Shown in pieces: positions 7,695 to 9,673 of a stretch of 9,673 nt of DNA. Below the pieces are notes generated by a model. The model did no database searches, was not told the origin of the DNA, and worked only from the letters and a program-made list of their open reading frames with translations. Source of the stretch: CAZPMO01 sp964587515 (GTDB lineage: Bacteria; Pseudomonadota; Alphaproteobacteria; MPNO01); the NCBI GenBank assembly GCA_964587515.1, contig CAZPMO010000185.1:1-9673 (forward strand), in the 5' to 3' direction. Each line of letters begins with the position of its first letter. The stretch's first letter is position 1. A program made the translations under genes and the position numbers.

Positions 7695-8465
7695 ATGCAC
7701 GACATTGATATGCATGAAGTCACTGATGAGTTTGCCGCGTGTTGGCAGGCTGCTGGACGGCATCTGCAGTCTCAAACACACGACGGCCAACTGAGCTGGC
7801 TAAAGGCTAATTTAAACCCGCCATTCCTTGAGCACCTATCGTTCAGGATGGGAAACCAGCTTTTCTATGTGCGTATTGATGACGTCGAGGGCGATGTTCA
7901 GGGGCCAGGAAATCCAAATGGATTTAGAACGATAGCCAATGGCTGCAATGGCCACGCCTGTCGTCTGCCAATGCGCCTAAATGGAGCGGTCTGGGAGCCT
8001 ACTGAACCTGGTTGGAGCTTAATCGACGATACGTCGGATAAGCTCATCAATCCAATAGATCTAGTTTCGGACGAAAAGCTTGAGATGACAGACTGGGAGG
8101 TCCACGACTTCGCTGTTCAAGTCGTTCGGGACTACATCACGGACAAGCTTGGCCACCAGTTGATGTCGTCTCAAGGCAACCCGAGCGTGGACCCATCAAT
8201 TTGGTTTGTTGGTGAAAACGGACCCGAATGGGTCGTGGTTCGCTCAGATCGTTTTCCGACAAAAGATGCCAAACGACCTGAGAACCTACCTGACATTGCC
8301 GCTAACTGCGCAAAGCTGAGTAATGTCGGGCACTTTGCATCCGTCACTTTTGCAAATTCAGAAGACGCCTTTGACCCAACCGGCGGCGTGCCCGCACTTC
8401 CGCTATGGCGTGGATACGGCGTATTTATTCGCTTCGAGGGCCTTGAAACAATAGCCCTAACCTAA
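7695..8465 (+). CDS. Unrecognised protein in the defence operon, possible PD-(D/E)xK-like core
   Basis: I do not recognise a named family for this 256-residue protein. It has no signal peptide or membrane segment and should be cytoplasmic. Residues 1-110 look like one alpha/beta domain (LEHLSFRMGNQLFYVRIDDVEG, then a small NGCNGHAC stretch). A second part starts at about 130: a helix DWEVHDFAVQVVRDYI (133-148), then SSQGNPSVDPSIWFVG (158-173), GPEWVVVRSDRFP (176-188) and a helix around 198-210, followed by strands HFASVTFAN and GVFIRFEG. The order helix, D-x(11)-E-x-V-V-V-R resembles a PD-(D/E)xK nuclease core with D166, E178 and R183 in place of the usual Lys; this is pattern reading only and may be wrong. 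Start is ATG 7695, preceded by AGGGG. Tight spacing after the Hsp70-fold gene suggests a partner protein. A gene is near certain; function is open. Confidence 0.8.
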   Translation: MHDIDMHEVTDEFAACWQAAGRHLQSQTHDGQLSWLKANLNPPFLEHLSFRMGNQLFYVRIDDVEGDVQGPGNPNGFRTIANGCNGHACRLPMRLNGAVWEPTEPGWSLIDDTSDKLINPIDLVSDEKLEMTDWEVHDFAVQVVRDYITDKLGHQLMSSQGNPSVDPSIWFVGENGPEWVVVRSDRFPTKDAKRPENLPDIAANCAKLSNVGHFASVTFANSEDAFDPTGGVPALPLWRGYGVFIRFEGLETIALT

Positions 8466-8491
8466 CAGCAGACAACAAAGGACAAACAAAA

Positions 8492-8857
8492 ATGGAAAAG
8501 ACCATCCAACGGGTCGAAATCAACACCAACTACGGCACGTCGATATTCTGCCCGTACTGTGGTCAGAAAGTCTCAAACACCGAAGCTGGAGAAGCGGGTG
8601 AGGAGTGGGTCAATCCGTGTCCTCACACACTTTTTGTCGCCCACGATGAAGGTTTTGAGTATCGCAGCGCGCGGTTCAACAATCAGCTCGGCCTCCCTGA
8701 AGACGACGACGATATCGAGCTTCCAGAAAAAGGCATCGATGGCCTTACCGATCAAGCTTCCGCTGAAGACGCCGTAAAATTTGCCGCCTATGTCGGTCCG
8801 CCCTCGTTTTTTGGCTCCTATGTCGGATTTTCGTCTCAACCAGATGACGAGAAATAA
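8492..8857 (+). CDS. Small acidic protein with a putative CxxC...CxH metal site, unknown function
   Basis: The protein has 121 residues. FCPYCGQ (C20, C23) and NPCPH (C43, H45) give a plausible four-ligand zinc site close to the N-terminus, followed by a strand LFVAHDEGFEYRSA (47-60). A highly acidic run lies at 70-76 (EDDDDIE), and the C-terminal half ends in PPSFFGSYVGFSS (103-115). By count there are 23 Asp/Glu and 8 Lys/Arg. No transmembrane or secretion signal is visible. AAAGGA lies at 8477-8482, 9 bases before the ATG, in an A-rich leader 26 bases long. Co-orientation and short spacing suggest the same transcript as the ATPases. It could be a small regulatory or adaptor subunit, or an unrelated cargo gene; nothing in the sequence decides this. 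Confidence 0.75.
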   Translation: MEKTIQRVEINTNYGTSIFCPYCGQKVSNTEAGEAGEEWVNPCPHTLFVAHDEGFEYRSARFNNQLGLPEDDDDIELPEKGIDGLTDQASAEDAVKFAAYVGPPSFFGSYVGFSSQPDDEK

Positions 8858-8874
8858 ATCTGAAAGGTCAAAAA

Positions 8875-9258
8875 ATGAGCGGAATAAAGGTCGTCGACAG
8901 CATTGAGCAATCCACGATGGCTAGCAGCTGGACAGAGTATCTTTGCCTGCACAGATCACCGGGGACTCATTGGATACTGGACATTCGTGGCTTTGAAGTT
9001 GTCGGTGAAACTCACGAATATGAGGATGAAGATGGCGAACTCCCAGAGACGATAGACGGATGGGATGTCGTCGGCAGCGAAGACGGACTGGTGATTGTCA
9101 ATAATTTGGTTTTGCACTCCGATGCATATCCGGCTTACGAGTTCGACAAATTTAACGCCGAAAAATTCGAAGAGTTGTTTGGCGTTGAGAATTCCGAATG
9201 GTGCACAGAAGAAACAAAAACCAAAATCCGTGAGGCCATATTAAGCTACGCAGGATAA
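8875..9258 (+). CDS. Small, strongly acidic protein of unknown function
   Basis: The protein has 127 residues and I do not recognise the family. Strands and turns dominate the first half (SWTEYLCLHRS, HWILDIRGFEVVGE), followed by the acidic cluster EYEDEDGELPE (48-58) and a W-D-V-V-G-S-E-D-G turn. A C-terminal helical part carries EKFEELFG and an EETKTKIREAIL helix (about 112-123). By count there are 28 Asp/Glu against 8 Lys/Arg, which is an extreme net negative charge for its size. AAAGGT at 8863-8868 lies 6 bases before the ATG, and the gap to the previous gene is 17 bases, so it is probably the last cistron of the plus-strand run. DNA mimicry, an immunity-like role or a chaperone-bound partner are all possible but unsupported. 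Confidence 0.75.
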   Translation: MSGIKVVDSIEQSTMASSWTEYLCLHRSPGTHWILDIRGFEVVGETHEYEDEDGELPETIDGWDVVGSEDGLVIVNNLVLHSDAYPAYEFDKFNAEKFEELFGVENSEWCTEETKTKIREAILSYAG

Positions 9259-9279
9259 GCACAAAGGCAACCGACCTGC

Positions 9280-9673
9280 CTACTTCGTCCGGCCTGCGAA
9301 TTTTTCAGCTGTGCGCATCGCACCAAGGCCCAAAAGCGATAGGAGCACGGTGACCAGCGTCTCTGTGCCGGTCAGTTCCGGCAGCGCCGTCGCATGCGGG
9401 AAAAAGTTGACCGTCAACCAGGTCAGCATATCGAACAAGATGAAGTGCCACAGAAGCGCGAACCCACAGACCCAGCCGATAAAGGGGCGCCAACCCGCAA
9501 CGAAGATGGAACGGTGACCAGCCTCAACCTTATTGAGCTCAATCTGGGCCAAACTAGGCTTCATCATCAGCTTAGCTTTGATTAACTGGGCGGCCTGCTT
9601 TTCCTCATCGGTTTCAACAGTATCGTGCAATGGGCCGATGCTGGCCACCGGCTCGACGTCGAATGGTGTCGTG
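9280..9673 (-). CDS. 3TM-type phage/GTA holin, probably 5'-partial at the window edge
   Basis: Numbering from a GTG at 9648, the protein has an N-terminal charged helix (EEKQAAQLIKAKLM, then IELNKVEAGHRS, 15-47), then GWRPFIGWVCGFALLWHFI (52-70), a second hydrophobic segment (about 71-83) and a third, ETLVTVLLSLLGLGAM (96-111). The helix ending in AGHRSIFVAGWRPFIGW and the final GLGAMRTAEKF are typical of the alphaproteobacterial GTA/phage 3TM holins. These are inner-membrane proteins that form pores so that a muramidase can reach the cell wall. The reading frame stays open from 9648 to the right edge (TTPFDVEP before the GTG), and no good ribosome site precedes the GTG, so the true start is probably outside the window. 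It converges on the preceding gene with 21 bases between stops. A muramidase gene may lie further right. Confidence 0.8.
   Translation of the reverse strand, partial: TTPFDVEPVASIGPLHDTVETDEEKQAAQLIKAKLMMKPSLAQIELNKVEAGHRSIFVAGWRPFIGWVCGFALLWHFILFDMLTWLTVNFFPHATALPELTGTETLVTVLLSLLGLGAMRTAEKFAGRTK

Noticed and set aside
9262..9281. Hairpin AGGCA...TGCCT between the convergent genes as a terminator
   Set aside because: The stem is only 5 bp with a 7-base loop, and the minus-strand run after it is TTTG, too short for a convincing intrinsic terminator.
9311..9517. Plus-strand open frames opposite the holin gene
   Set aside because: The minus strand encodes a recognisable membrane protein with family motifs. 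The plus-strand frames do not resemble anything.

Overview
The window reads as part of an antiviral defence island in a proteobacterium, most likely an alphaproteobacterium. Three things point there: a GTA/phage-type 3TM holin on the minus strand at the right edge, base composition near half GC by eye, and the style of the proteins. Genus cannot be told from the sequence alone.

Layout: positions 1-9258 form one plus-strand, operon-like run. It begins inside a DUF499 (COG1483) AAA+-type ATPase whose N-terminus lies left of the window and whose reading frame breaks near 2503-2511; the conserved C-terminal block continues in another frame to 2732. After an 80-base gap comes an intact SNF2/RapA-type helicase (2813-5929). 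Then, 13 bases later, there is an actin/Hsp70-fold ATPase with a long basic, Lys/Pro/Ala-rich N-terminal tail (5943-7685). Next come an unrecognised 256-residue protein with a possible degenerate PD-(D/E)xK-like core (7695-8465) and two small, very acidic unrecognised proteins (8492-8857 with a CxxC...CxH metal-site candidate, and 8875-9258). A convergent gene for a 3TM holin fills the rest (9280 to the right edge), so the island abuts phage- or GTA-derived DNA.

How the genes may work together: DUF499 ATPases typically sit beside DUF1156 (COG1743) DNA methyltransferases and helicases in defence islands. They are distantly comparable to BrxC/PglY of BREX, and to the helicase-methylase-ATPase type (Hma, from memory) and DISARM (SNF2 helicase DrmD). 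The methyltransferase would be expected just left of the window. The tail of an Hsp70-fold ATPase, a possible nuclease-like protein and two acidic small proteins, all tightly spaced, is the least familiar part. It is the best candidate here for an undescribed extension of such a system. The break in the DUF499 gene means the locus may be inactive in this strain, or the sequence may contain a one-base error in a C run.

No gene-free stretch longer than 300 bases exists in the window. No tRNA, rRNA, CRISPR array, IS element or clear intrinsic terminator was found.
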